Below are positions 1 to 6,361 of a stretch of DNA of 8,461 bases, piece after piece. The position numbers and the translations under genes were made by a program. The stretch spans positions 1-8,461 of the forward strand of contig NZ_JBQCDF010000243.1 in NCBI RefSeq assembly GCF_051961495.1, in the 5' to 3' direction. The DNA comes from Cytophaga sp051961495. Its GTDB lineage: Bacteria; Bacteroidota; Bacteroidia; Cytophagales; Cytophagaceae. Positions within the stretch are counted from its first letter, which is position 1, and each line of letters begins with the position of its first letter. A model generated the notes under the pieces. That model did not search any database. It saw only the letters and a program-made list of their open reading frames with translations, and was not told where the DNA came from.

Positions 1-803
1 CCTACGCTGGCTCTTGCACTTGGCGAGATCAGCCACATAGCACCTGTACCTCTGTCTCCGCCATTATACCCGGTACCTGTACGGTCTGTACCTGCACTGT
101 TCAACTCAGAGAAAGAAAGATCTCCAGAGTTTGGTGAATCATTGTAATCTGCCGTTCCTAAAGCTGTGATTTGTCCGGATGTAACAAGTAAACTGCCCGG
201 TGTTGCATATTGATCACCTAATGAAACTCCGGTATTAGTCGAATATGAAGGGCCTGCATTGGCCACATAATTCAAGGTAAATGTAACCGGACCGAGAACG
301 AGGTTTTTAGCCGGTAAGGTGAATGCTCCGCTACCATTTGTAAACCAGATTCTGTAAACATCCGATACTGCAGCAGAAGACGTCCGTATAGATACAGGAA
401 TCACCAATGTAAAGTTCTTTGTATTTGATACCGTGTACGATGCTCCTGTAGTACCGCCCGCCTGGAAGGTATTACTGGATCCGTCCGTATAATTTTCTGT
501 CGGTACAAATCCCGTCATCGATCCGTTGTCCTGCGACTTCGTAATATATACATGATCAATATTGGAAGTTGATGTACCAATCAGCTTTAAATAAGCTGTG
601 CCATCCGAAACCGTAACAGTCCCTGTTACATCAGCAAGTCCGCTTGACACAGTTCCCTGGCTTACCACAGAAGTAAACACTTTGGCTGAGTCCGGTGGTG
701 CCGGAGACGGGTCCTCGTCTTTTTTACAGGAGGTTAAAAGCGTACTGGCAATCGCTGCAAAAGCCAGCGTCCATTGAGCTGCTGAGAAGATTTTCTTTTT
801 CAT
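1..803 (-). CDS. Partial surface-type lipoprotein of unknown function (C-terminus off the left edge)
   Basis: The minus frame is open from an ATG at 803 to the window edge, about 267 codons with no stop, so the gene is cut by the window. The start MKKKIF is followed by a hydrophobic stretch and a lipobox, LLTSC, with Cys at residue 26. This predicts signal peptidase II processing and lipidation. The Cys is followed by KKDEDPSPAPP: a charged, acidic stretch like the lipoprotein export signals that send Bacteroidota lipoproteins to the outside of the outer membrane, then a Pro-rich linker. The rest is Ser/Thr/Gly-rich with alternating hydrophobic residues, suggesting beta-strands. I see no catalytic motif and do not recognise the family. 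The upstream gene ends at its own terminator (971-1005), so this gene should have its own promoter in 804-970; I found no clear consensus there. Its function is unknown; an adhesin or binding protein is only a guess. Confidence 0.8.
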   Translation of the reverse strand, partial: MKKKIFSAAQWTLAFAAIASTLLTSCKKDEDPSPAPPDSAKVFTSVVSQGTVSSGLADVTGTVTVSDGTAYLKLIGTSTSNIDHVYITKSQDNGSMTGFVPTENYTDGSSNTFQAGGTTGASYTVSNTKNFTLVIPVSIRTSSAAVSDVYRIWFTNGSGAFTLPAKNLVLGPVTFTLNYVANAGPSYSTNTGVSLGDQYATPGSLLVTSGQITALGTADYNDSPNSGDLSFSELNSAGTDRTGTGYNGGDRGTGAMWLISPSARASV

Positions 804-970
804 TGTTTTTCAGGTTAGTTTATAGTTGTGCTATTTAGTTAACAAGCAAATATGCAAACCTGATACGCGCGAAACGTTACAAAGAAAATCCAATATGTTG
901 TATCATTTCCATCCTTTATAAACCAGACTCCGACTGTTCTCTGAGAAAGAAGAAGAGTATGTAAAAAATA

Positions 971-1005
971 AAAAGCCCTTCAGAAGTTTACTCTGAAGGG
1001 CTTTT
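971..1005 (-). terminator. Rho-independent terminator of the T9SS-cargo-like gene
   Basis: A perfect 14-bp inverted repeat (971-984 with 992-1005) encloses a 7-nt loop. On the minus strand the stem is followed by a T-rich run (TTATTTTTTAC), as expected for an intrinsic terminator of the minus gene that stops at 1027. It separates that gene from the lipoprotein gene downstream. Confidence 0.9.
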
Positions 1006-1026
1006 GGTAAGACTTATAAGTAAGGA

Positions 1027-1821
1027 TTACTTTTTAAATATTTTGAATGTCTGGTTATCACAGTTCAGATAATAAACACCCTCTGGCGAAGAAGCGATAT
1101 CGATTTCAGTACCTTTGGATTTTCTGATCACGTTACCGAATGCATCCTGTAATTCGTATTCTACAGGTCTTGATAATGTAATTTTATCTGTTACACGTTT
1201 CGGATAGAATGTTACCGGCTCTAATGTAGATGTATATTCAACTGTAGAAGAATATTTAATCTGACCATCAACATCAAGGTATTTAATTCTGTATTGGTTA
1301 ACACCTGAATGGTGGAAGCTTTCAACTTCGTAGTTATTTACAATCGCCTGGCCTTTTGCAGGTAATTCTTTAACAATTACCCAGGTGTTGTATCTCATTT
1401 GCTCAACGAAGATTTTACCTTTAGGGCGTTCGCCTTTTGTTGACCAGGTAATTTTATCTTTATCTACTGCGAAAGAGCTGATAGAAAATGAACTTTGAGA
1501 TTGTAATACCTGTGGGTTTAAGATCTTTGGTTTGCAATCGTCTTTATGCGTAATTTTTACAGTTACGGCATCACCGATTTTCAAAAAAGACAGGTCTATT
1601 TCAAATGCGCTGCTCGCAACATTGTATTCTTTTTTAACTTCATTGACAAAAACTTCATTTGCACAATAATCGCGCATGTTACCGGCAAATGGATTTTGTA
1701 CATACAAATTTTTGCCTTGATACACACCTGAAATGGTTAAGATACCCGCTTGTGATGCAAACGCGCCAATTAGCAGTAAACTGGTGATCAAGAACTTACT
1801 TACTATTTTAATATGTGTCAT
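1027..1821 (-). CDS. Secreted protein with a T9SS type A-like C-terminal sorting domain
   Basis: This 264-aa protein starts with a typical Sec signal peptide (basic MTHIKIVSK, hydrophobic core to about residue 23, likely cleavage after ASQA at 25). The middle (about 26-200) looks beta-rich, with two Cys at 53 and 96 and segments such as ISSFAVDKDKITWSTKG and NQYRIKYLDVDGQIKYSS that resemble fibronectin/Ig-like strands. The last 60 residues fit the T9SS type A pattern: a YP..v.D.i.l start (YPKRVTDKITL, 206-216), then YELQDAFGNVI, an IDI turn (240-242), GVYYL (248-252) and a basic end, FKIFKK. The canonical YPNP is YPKR here. I infer export across the outer membrane by T9SS. No enzymatic motif is visible and the function is unknown. 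The start is supported by AAAGGA just upstream and by the signal peptide beginning there. It lies between a candidate promoter at 1868-1898 and a strong terminator, so it is probably monocistronic. Confidence 0.85.
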   Translation of the reverse strand: MTHIKIVSKFLITSLLLIGAFASQAGILTISGVYQGKNLYVQNPFAGNMRDYCANEVFVNEVKKEYNVASSAFEIDLSFLKIGDAVTVKITHKDDCKPKILNPQVLQSQSSFSISSFAVDKDKITWSTKGERPKGKIFVEQMRYNTWVIVKELPAKGQAIVNNYEVESFHHSGVNQYRIKYLDVDGQIKYSSTVEYTSTLEPVTFYPKRVTDKITLSRPVEYELQDAFGNVIRKSKGTEIDIASSPEGVYYLNCDNQTFKIFKK

Positions 1822-1867
1822 TTTCCTTTAAAGGATTAGTTTTATAAAAAAATTAAATTGACCTCGA

Positions 1868-1898
1868 CAAATATTGCTAATTATTCGGTTAATTACAA
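1868..1898 (-). promoter_or_regulatory. Candidate Bacteroidota promoter for the 1027-1821 gene
   Basis: On the minus strand a TTG (1898-1896) is followed after 20 nt by AATATTTG (1875-1868). This differs from the Bacteroidota -7 consensus TAnnTTTG only at its first base. The spacing is within the 17-23 nt known for Flavobacterium promoters. Transcription would start near 1861 and give a leader of about 40 nt. The region is AT-rich, so a chance match is possible. Confidence 0.4.
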
Positions 1899-2027
1899 GT
1901 AGTAAAATCAATAATTTCTTAAAGATTATACACATTTTCATATCCGCGGAAGCGAAAAGTTTGAATGCGAATCCATACCTTGCCGGATATATTTTATGCG
2001 TGCATTATACCTGAATTCCTGATTAAA

Positions 2028-2060
2028 CGTTGAGTAAGCAATGCTTCTGACAACTCAGCG
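2028..2060 (+). other. Predicted RNA stem-loop upstream of the 2149 gene
   Basis: CGTTGAGT (2028-2035) can pair with ACTCAGCG (2053-2060) as 8 bp including one G-U. Inside it, AAGC-AAT-GCTT (2036-2046) forms a 4-bp hairpin stacked directly on the outer stem, leaving a 6-nt bulge on the 3' side. It ends 88 bp before the ATG and could lie in the mRNA leader. There is no T-run right after it, so it is not a normal terminator. The folding is by eye; no known RNA family is claimed. Confidence 0.35.
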
Positions 2061-2148
2061 AAATCACGGGTATAAATACTTTTTGGAGGTACTTTAATTA
2101 TCTGCTAACTTGTAAGAAATATCCGGTTTACGTTAATTTTCTAGTACC

Positions 2149-3414
2149 ATGCGGATCAAATTCTTATCGTGTTTATTCTTTTGTTTATTGGTTTGCTTCA
2201 AGACTCTTGCAAATCAAATTGTTATCCCCATGGATGACAGTCAGAAAAACCACCTGAAAGCTTATGGAATTGCCTATTGGGTACTCACCAAAGAAAGCAC
2301 TGTGGACTGGCTGCTTAATTATAAAGGCGGAAGTTTTGCCTTTATCTACTCTCCTTCTTTTGTAACCGAACTGGTTGTTCGCGGAGTTTCATACGAGATT
2401 ATCTCTGATGCTGATTATGCTGGCATACAAACATTTATAGGTAAGCCGGAGATTAATATGGACGTGGTAAAGCTTGAAAAATATCCTAAAATTGCTGTTT
2501 ACTCTCCTAAAACAAAGCTACCCTGGGACGATGCTGTGACCATGGTACTTACTTATGCCGAAATACCTTACACAGTGATTTATGACGATGAAATCATCGG
2601 CGAAGAGTTGCCTAAATACGATTGGCTGCACCTTCACCACGAAGATTTTACGGGCCAATACGGAAAGTTTTATGCCATGTACAGGAACCAACCCTGGTAC
2701 CAGCAGCAGCAGCTTGAATACGAAGCTTCAGCAAAGCGCTTAGGATTCAATAAAGTATCGGAATTGAAATTAGGGGTTGTTAAAAAGATCCGTGACTTCT
2801 GCGCGGGCGGCGGTTATCTGTTTGCCATGTGCTCAGCAACGGACACTTACGACATAGCTTTATCTGCCGAAGGGGTGGACATCTGCGAATCCATGTACGA
2901 CGGCGATCCAGCTACTCCAAACGCCTCAGGCAAACTGGACTTCACCAAAACTTTTGCCTTTCAGAATTTCAGACTGAAGTCTGATCCGTATGAATACGAA
3001 TACTCCAATATAGATAATAATCCTCCGGAAAGAGGGCTTACAGAAAACAATGATTATTTCACGCTGTTTGATTTCTCTGCCAAGTGGGATGTAATTCCTA
3101 CGATGCTTACTCAATGCCATACACGTACTGTGCATGGCTTCATGGGACAAACAACGGGCTTCAAGAAAAACCTGATCAAACCTGAGGTTATTATTTTAGG
3201 CGAAACCAAAGAGATCGGCGAAGCGAAGTTTGTGCATGGCACCTACGGCAAAGGCACGTGGACATTCTACGGCGGCCATGACCCGGAAGATTACCAGCAT
3301 TTCGTTGGTGAAGAACCAACCGACCTGAACCTGCATCCCAATTCACCAGGCTTCAGACTAATCCTGAACAATGTACTCTTCCCTGCAGCGAAGAAGAAAA
3401 AACAGAAAACATAA
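2149..3414 (+). CDS. Exported class I GATase-like-fold protein (type often labelled 'asparagine synthetase B')
   Basis: This 421-aa protein has a signal peptide (MRIKFL, hydrophobic to about 19, likely cleavage after TLA at 21), so it acts in the periplasm or outside. The mature part begins with a motif, IPMDDSQKNHLKAYGIAYW (26-44), that I recall from a Bacteroidota family labelled 'asparagine synthetase B'. It has neither the N-terminal Cys-2 glutaminase domain nor the ATP-pyrophosphatase SGGxDS loop of AsnB. From about 113 it resembles ThuA/BPL_N-type class I amidotransferase folds: IAVYSP (115-120), LHLHHEDFTG (160-169), an elbow-like GGGYLFAMCSATD (220-232) with Cys-228 as possible nucleophile, HGTYGKG (363-369) and FYGGHDPED (373-381). 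The catalytic role is inferred, not proven. Glutaminase lies 45 bp downstream on the same strand, so a glutamine or amide substrate is possible. No Shine-Dalgarno is seen; the start was chosen by the signal peptide. Confidence 0.85.
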   Translation: MRIKFLSCLFFCLLVCFKTLANQIVIPMDDSQKNHLKAYGIAYWVLTKESTVDWLLNYKGGSFAFIYSPSFVTELVVRGVSYEIISDADYAGIQTFIGKPEINMDVVKLEKYPKIAVYSPKTKLPWDDAVTMVLTYAEIPYTVIYDDEIIGEELPKYDWLHLHHEDFTGQYGKFYAMYRNQPWYQQQQLEYEASAKRLGFNKVSELKLGVVKKIRDFCAGGGYLFAMCSATDTYDIALSAEGVDICESMYDGDPATPNASGKLDFTKTFAFQNFRLKSDPYEYEYSNIDNNPPERGLTENNDYFTLFDFSAKWDVIPTMLTQCHTRTVHGFMGQTTGFKKNLIKPEVIILGETKEIGEAKFVHGTYGKGTWTFYGGHDPEDYQHFVGEEPTDLNLHPNSPGFRLILNNVLFPAAKKKKQKT

Positions 3415-3459
3415 GAACACTTCCAGGCTACTTCCCAGGCATCAAAGCAAACTTCTGCA

Positions 3460-4374
3460 ATGAATTACCAGGCTATTTTAAATCAAATACACAATGATAT
3501 TAAACCTATAATCGGCCAGGGAAAAGTAGCTGACTATATCCCTGCTTTGGCTGGTATTGATCCTAATAAATTTGCCATGGCTGTTCATACTGTCGACGGT
3601 CAATATGCCTGTGTCGGAAATGCGGAAGAAAAATTTTCGATCCAGAGTATTTCAAAGATCATAACACTGACAATGGCTATTGCCTGTGCAGATAAAACAA
3701 TCTGGAGCAGAGTTGGCAGAGAACCATCAGGAAGCAAATTCAATTCATTAATTCAACTGGAGCTGGAACAAGGTATTCCGCGCAACCCGTTCATCAATGC
3801 AGGTGCGCACGTAATCACAGATATTATTTATTCCAATTACGCTTCTCCTAAACAAGCTATTTTAGACTTCATCAGATATGTGAGTTTGAATCATGAAATA
3901 GATTTTGATCTTGCTGTAGCACATTCCGAACGTGAAACCGGAAACAGAAACCTGGCTATGGGCTATTTTATGAAAAGCTTTGGAAACATACAAAACAAAG
4001 TACGCGAAGTGCTGGATGTATATTTTCATCAGTGTTCCATTGCCATGAGCTGTAAAGATTTGAGTACTGCGTTTTTATATCTGGCAAACAACGGTGTATT
4101 GCCTACCCTTGGCAAAACCGTTATTACAAAAAAAGATTCGGATCGGATCAATGCATTGATGCTGACTTGCGGAATGTACGATTCAGTTGGCGACTTTGCT
4201 TACCGTGTCGGACTCCCTTCTAAAAGCGGTGTTGGCGGAGGTATTGTATCAATCGTACCTGGTGAAATGTGTATTGTTGTCTGGTCGCCGGGATTAAGTG
4301 AATCAGGCAATTCTCTTGTAGGAACACGAGCCTTAGAGTTGTTTGTAAACTATACAGGCAAAACAATTTTTTAA
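3460..4374 (+). CDS. glsA: Glutaminase (L-glutamine amidohydrolase)
   Basis: Hydrolyses L-glutamine to L-glutamate and ammonia in the cytosol. At 304 aa it has the normal length of bacterial serine-dependent glutaminases of the beta-lactamase-like fold. Family landmarks are all present: N-terminal GQGKVADYIPALA (19-31), FSIQSISKI (59-67) with the SxxK pair Ser-63/Lys-66, NPFINAGA (109-116), SERETGNRNLAM (156-167), GMYDSVGDFAY (238-248) with the conserved Tyr-240, and SGVGGGI (256-262), which forms part of the active site. There is no signal peptide. The start gives the usual N-terminus, although no Shine-Dalgarno precedes it. With only 45 bp and no terminator between them, it is probably co-transcribed with the exported GATase-like gene. 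Downstream a hairpin (4430-4457) lies before a convergent gene. The family identification is secure; the E. coli-type in vivo role in acid resistance cannot be assumed here. Confidence 0.97.
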   Translation: MNYQAILNQIHNDIKPIIGQGKVADYIPALAGIDPNKFAMAVHTVDGQYACVGNAEEKFSIQSISKIITLTMAIACADKTIWSRVGREPSGSKFNSLIQLELEQGIPRNPFINAGAHVITDIIYSNYASPKQAILDFIRYVSLNHEIDFDLAVAHSERETGNRNLAMGYFMKSFGNIQNKVREVLDVYFHQCSIAMSCKDLSTAFLYLANNGVLPTLGKTVITKKDSDRINALMLTCGMYDSVGDFAYRVGLPSKSGVGGGIVSIVPGEMCIVVWSPGLSESGNSLVGTRALELFVNYTGKTIF

Positions 4375-4381
4375 TTTTATC

Positions 4382-4398
4382 AATCAGGATTGCAAATC
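4382..4398. repeat. 17-bp direct repeat, left copy (imperfect palindrome)
   Basis: AATCAGGATTGCAAATC matches the sequence at 4824-4840 at 16 of 17 positions, in the same orientation. Its core GATT-GCA-AATC is a short palindrome, but the outer pairs are lost here (followed by ATC instead of CTG). Together the two copies bracket the small membrane-protein gene 4464-4796. Confidence 0.6.
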
Positions 4399-4429
4399 AT
4401 CTTGCACCCTTTCTCTAATTATTTAATCG

Positions 4430-4457
4430 TTTCCCATGGCTAATAACCATGAGGAAA
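4430..4457. terminator. Hairpin between convergent genes (possible bidirectional terminator)
   Basis: TTTCCCATGG (4430-4439) pairs with CCATG-A-GGAAA (4447-4457) as 10 bp with one bulged A and a 7-nt loop. It lies between the ends of glsA (plus) and the small membrane gene (minus), where a shared terminator is expected. Neither side has a clean T-run, so termination is inferred from position and structure. Confidence 0.4.
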
Positions 4458-4463
4458 GCAGAT

Positions 4464-4796
4464 TTATACATTTTGCTTATCAGCTAAATAATACCTAAAA
4501 CAAAGGATACAATTTAATGCTCCGGGTACAAAGAATAACCAATCAGCATCTTTATGCCAAATAGCAATAAAAATCAAAACAGAACAAACTGCCGGTATAA
4601 CATAATTAATTTTCTTATCTTTTGTTTGAATAAAGAAGAGTAAATTGATTATAGCCAATAATGCAGAAGTAAAAAATATTCCAACAAAACCAAGAAGAAA
4701 TATTTCTCGCGAAGATGTATATAAAGAAACAAATACAACTAAGATTAACTCCAACAAAAACACAATACCAATTGAATTGAAATATTTCCTTTTCAT
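4464..4796 (-). CDS. Small four-helix membrane protein of unknown function
   Basis: This 110-aa protein is very hydrophobic, with four probable membrane helices at about 8-26, 32-56, 63-81 and 86-103. Between helices 2 and 3 is a charged loop (TKDKKIN, 58-64), and between 3 and 4 the loop HKDAD (81-85). Basic residues at the N-terminus (MKRK) suggest that this end faces the cytoplasm. I do not recognise the family and see no catalytic motif. The ATG is preceded by AAAGATTA, a weak ribosome site. The gene is clearly AT-richer than its neighbours, lies alone between glsA and the helicase, and is bracketed by two copies of a 17-bp repeat. That may mean it was inserted here. It is a plausible real gene because the frame is well kept and the helix pattern is coherent, but there is no homology evidence. 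Confidence 0.7.
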   Translation of the reverse strand: MKRKYFNSIGIVFLLELILVVFVSLYTSSREIFLLGFVGIFFTSALLAIINLLFFIQTKDKKINYVIPAVCSVLIFIAIWHKDADWLFFVPGALNCILCFRYYLADKQNV

Positions 4797-4811
4797 TAAT
4801 CTTTAATTGTT

Positions 4812-4843
4812 ATTATAAATTATAATCAGGATTACAAATCCTG
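4812..4843. repeat. 17-bp direct repeat, right copy, with two adjacent palindromes
   Basis: The repeat AATCAGGATTACAAATC occupies 4824-4840. It belongs to a perfect palindrome, CAGGATT-ACA-AATCCTG (4827-4843), with a 7-bp stem. Next to it is a second perfect palindrome, ATTATAA-A-TTATAAT (4812-4826). On the minus strand the GC-containing stem is followed by AT-rich sequence, so this may also be a weak terminator for the helicase gene. Short GGATT...AATCC palindromes are a known style of intergenic repeat in Bacteroidota; membership in such a family is inferred. Confidence 0.55.
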
Positions 4844-4909
4844 TTATCTGTCTTCAGCATTGCAATAATGAAGAATTGGCAACATACAATTTATAACTCA
4901 TAATTATCA

Positions 4910-6229
4910 TCAGTCATTCCTGCGCTTACTCTTCTTCCCTGCCATCTTGCGCTTATCCTTATAGTTGTAATTATAATCTTTCATGTTGCTTTCTTTCTTT
5001 GCATGAAAAGCGGCACCAGGCACAAACTCTTCTGTTCTTCTTTTGTGTTTGGATGCTTTCGCTTCTTCCTCATCTTTACCGCCGCGATTACCTTCTATCA
5101 CTAGATCATAGGGCAGCTCAATGATTTCCATGCTGTGACCGACGCCTAGCTCTATCTTGCGAACCATATTCAGTTCAATATCGGTTGCATAAGTAATTGC
5201 AATGGTGTCCGGTAATTCATCGGCCTGCTTGCGTTCAACCCGATTGATAAAAATATTACGTTCCAGGGGAAGATCGAAATGCAGGATAAAACCAATATCA
5301 TCAAAATTCAATAATACCTGATCTTCGTTTGACATCAGTAACACACGTACTTCTTCATCCTGTTTGAATTGTTCAAAAGACGTAAATCCCTTCTGCGTGT
5401 AAGAAGGATTAAAAATCGCCACGGCACCTTCAATACGCTTCTCCAGACTTTTTAATAATTTATCGGATGTTGCTTTTGAATTTGAAAACACAACTACTTT
5501 TTTATACGTGTCGTAATCACGCATCATCAGGTTTAGTAAATTCAGTTTGGTTTTATAGTTCGGTACTTTAAATAACTGCAAGGGAACTGTATCTACTGAA
5601 TCTTCTGAATCAAGATCTACTTCAATGGTTGTCGGATATAGTAAAAAGAAACTAACCAGCTTCTCCAGCTTTTCATGCATGACTTCTGTAAAGACCACAT
5701 GCTGGCATTTCGGCAAGCTTTCGGTAATATTCTTTACAACGGTCTGAAGCCCTTGCTTAACGATCAGATCCGCATCATCCAGAATGAATGATTTGATCTG
5801 GGTAAGATTAATCGCTGATTTGATATACAGAGCCTCTATCCGATCCGGTGTACCGATTACAACATCTACACCATCTTCCAGCAATTCCCGCTGGCCTTCC
5901 ATGCCTGCACCCGGATACACACCCAGCACACGGATGTCCAGATTCTTTCCTAACAAACGAAACTGCTCTTCAAGCTCCAATCCTTTATCTTTGTTTGGCA
6001 CCATAATCACCGCACGCGGCGCCACTTCAAAAGCATATTTCAGTTTACCCAACACACCAAGAACCATGGCAGTTGTTTTACCACAACCTTCCGGCCCTAT
6101 GATCACAAGATCCTGTCCGCCGATAATGCGTGATAATGTTTTCACCTGCACTTCTTTAGGTTCATTAAAACCCAGGTCAGCCATGGCAGTGTTTAACTGC
6201 TTATTTAATTTCAGAATTTCTAAAGACAC
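4910..6229 (-). CDS. Degenerate DEAD-box RNA helicase homologue
   Basis: With a GTG start at 6229 the protein has 439 aa: two RecA-like domains and a basic tail. Seen in order are a Q-motif-like GFNEPKEVQ (20-28), motif I GPEGCGKTT (45-53, intact Walker A), VPNKDKG (77-83) in place of PTRELA, motif Ib GTPDRI (126-131), motif II DDAD (151-154) in place of DEAD, FTE (180-182) in place of SAT, VVFSNSK (246-252), SNEDQ (300-304) where motif V has a T/D..RGxD pattern, HFDLP (317-321), and NRVERKQ (329-335) in place of HRIGRTGR. The tail (381-439) is rich in Lys/Arg and probably binds RNA. ATP binding is plausible; coupled hydrolysis and unwinding are doubtful. A role in RNA or ribosome biology is a family-based guess. 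The frame extends to a TTG at 6322, but that TTG is part of the promoter. GTG gives VSLEILKLN, a sensible N-terminus. Confidence 0.85.
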   Translation of the reverse strand: MSLEILKLNKQLNTAMADLGFNEPKEVQVKTLSRIIGGQDLVIIGPEGCGKTTAMVLGVLGKLKYAFEVAPRAVIMVPNKDKGLELEEQFRLLGKNLDIRVLGVYPGAGMEGQRELLEDGVDVVIGTPDRIEALYIKSAINLTQIKSFILDDADLIVKQGLQTVVKNITESLPKCQHVVFTEVMHEKLEKLVSFFLLYPTTIEVDLDSEDSVDTVPLQLFKVPNYKTKLNLLNLMMRDYDTYKKVVVFSNSKATSDKLLKSLEKRIEGAVAIFNPSYTQKGFTSFEQFKQDEEVRVLLMSNEDQVLLNFDDIGFILHFDLPLERNIFINRVERKQADELPDTIAITYATDIELNMVRKIELGVGHSMEIIELPYDLVIEGNRGGKDEEEAKASKHKRRTEEFVPGAAFHAKKESNMKDYNYNYKDKRKMAGKKSKRRND

Positions 6230-6273
6230 GTTGTATTTGTTTTTACGAAAGAGGTATTTTCTACCTGTTTCAT
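6220..6273 (-). CDS. Possible leader peptide (uORF) overlapping the helicase start
   Basis: In the predicted helicase leader, an ATG at 6273 opens a 17-codon frame (MKQVENTSFVKTNTTCL) that stops with TAG at 6222-6220, seven codons' worth of sequence into the start region: the stop lies just beyond the helicase GTG (6229-6227) in another frame. AAGG sits 7 nt before this ATG, a better ribosome site than the A-rich one before the GTG. The overlap would permit translational coupling or leader control. It may also be chance; there is no conservation evidence. Confidence 0.25.
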   Translation of the reverse strand: MKQVENTSFVKTNTTCL

Positions 6274-6294
6274 GATCAAGCCTTATTATAACGA

Positions 6295-6322
6295 CAAAAG
6301 TACGAAATATTAACGGATTCAA
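6295..6322 (-). promoter_or_regulatory. Bacteroidota-type promoter of the helicase gene
   Basis: On the minus strand TTG (6322-6320) is followed by 17 nt and then TACTTTTG (6302-6295), an exact match to the Bacteroidota -7 element TAnnTTTG at an accepted spacing. Transcription would begin near 6288-6290, giving a leader of about 60 nt to the GTG start. This makes a start at the upstream TTG impossible for mRNA from this promoter. Confidence 0.7.
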
Positions 6323-6361
6323 TGACCTTTATATATCCGGGAATCTAAGGTAAAACCGCAG

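Larger units (their letters stand above)
1822..2148. other. Divergent intergenic region (327 bp)
   Basis: This gap separates two divergent genes. It is AT-rich next to the minus gene. It holds the candidate minus promoter (1868-1898) and a predicted stem-loop (2028-2060). CCGGATAT (1983-1990) recurs inverted as ATATCCGG about 130 bp later, just before the plus gene. I found no full TTG/TAnnTTTG match on the plus strand; the nearest is a TACTTTTTGG stretch around 2080, which lacks a properly spaced TTG. No convincing ORF is present. Confidence 0.6.

Noticed and set aside
880..887. Possible -7 element (TTTCTTTG on the minus strand) for the lipoprotein gene
   Set aside because: One mismatch to TAnnTTTG and no TTG at 17-23 nt upstream.
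1546..1731. 61-codon plus-strand ORF opposite the T9SS-like gene
   Set aside because: It is a shadow ORF; the minus-strand gene has signal peptide, promoter candidate, terminator and sorting domain.
2134..2141. Possible -7 element (TAATTTTC) for the 2149 gene
   Set aside because: It lies only 7 nt before the start codon, too close for a normal leader, and lacks the final G.
2926..3150. 74-codon minus-strand ORF inside the GATase-like gene
   Set aside because: It is the shadow of a conserved-looking exported protein; no ribosome site or domain.
2149..3414. Asparagine synthetase B (asnB)
   Set aside because: No Cys-2 glutaminase domain and no SGGxDS ATP-pyrophosphatase loop; the protein has a signal peptide and an amidotransferase-like fold instead.
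5784..6275. 163-codon plus-strand ORF opposite the helicase gene
   Set aside because: It is the reverse shadow of well-supported helicase motifs; its translation is Ser/Pro/Arg-rich without a coherent domain.
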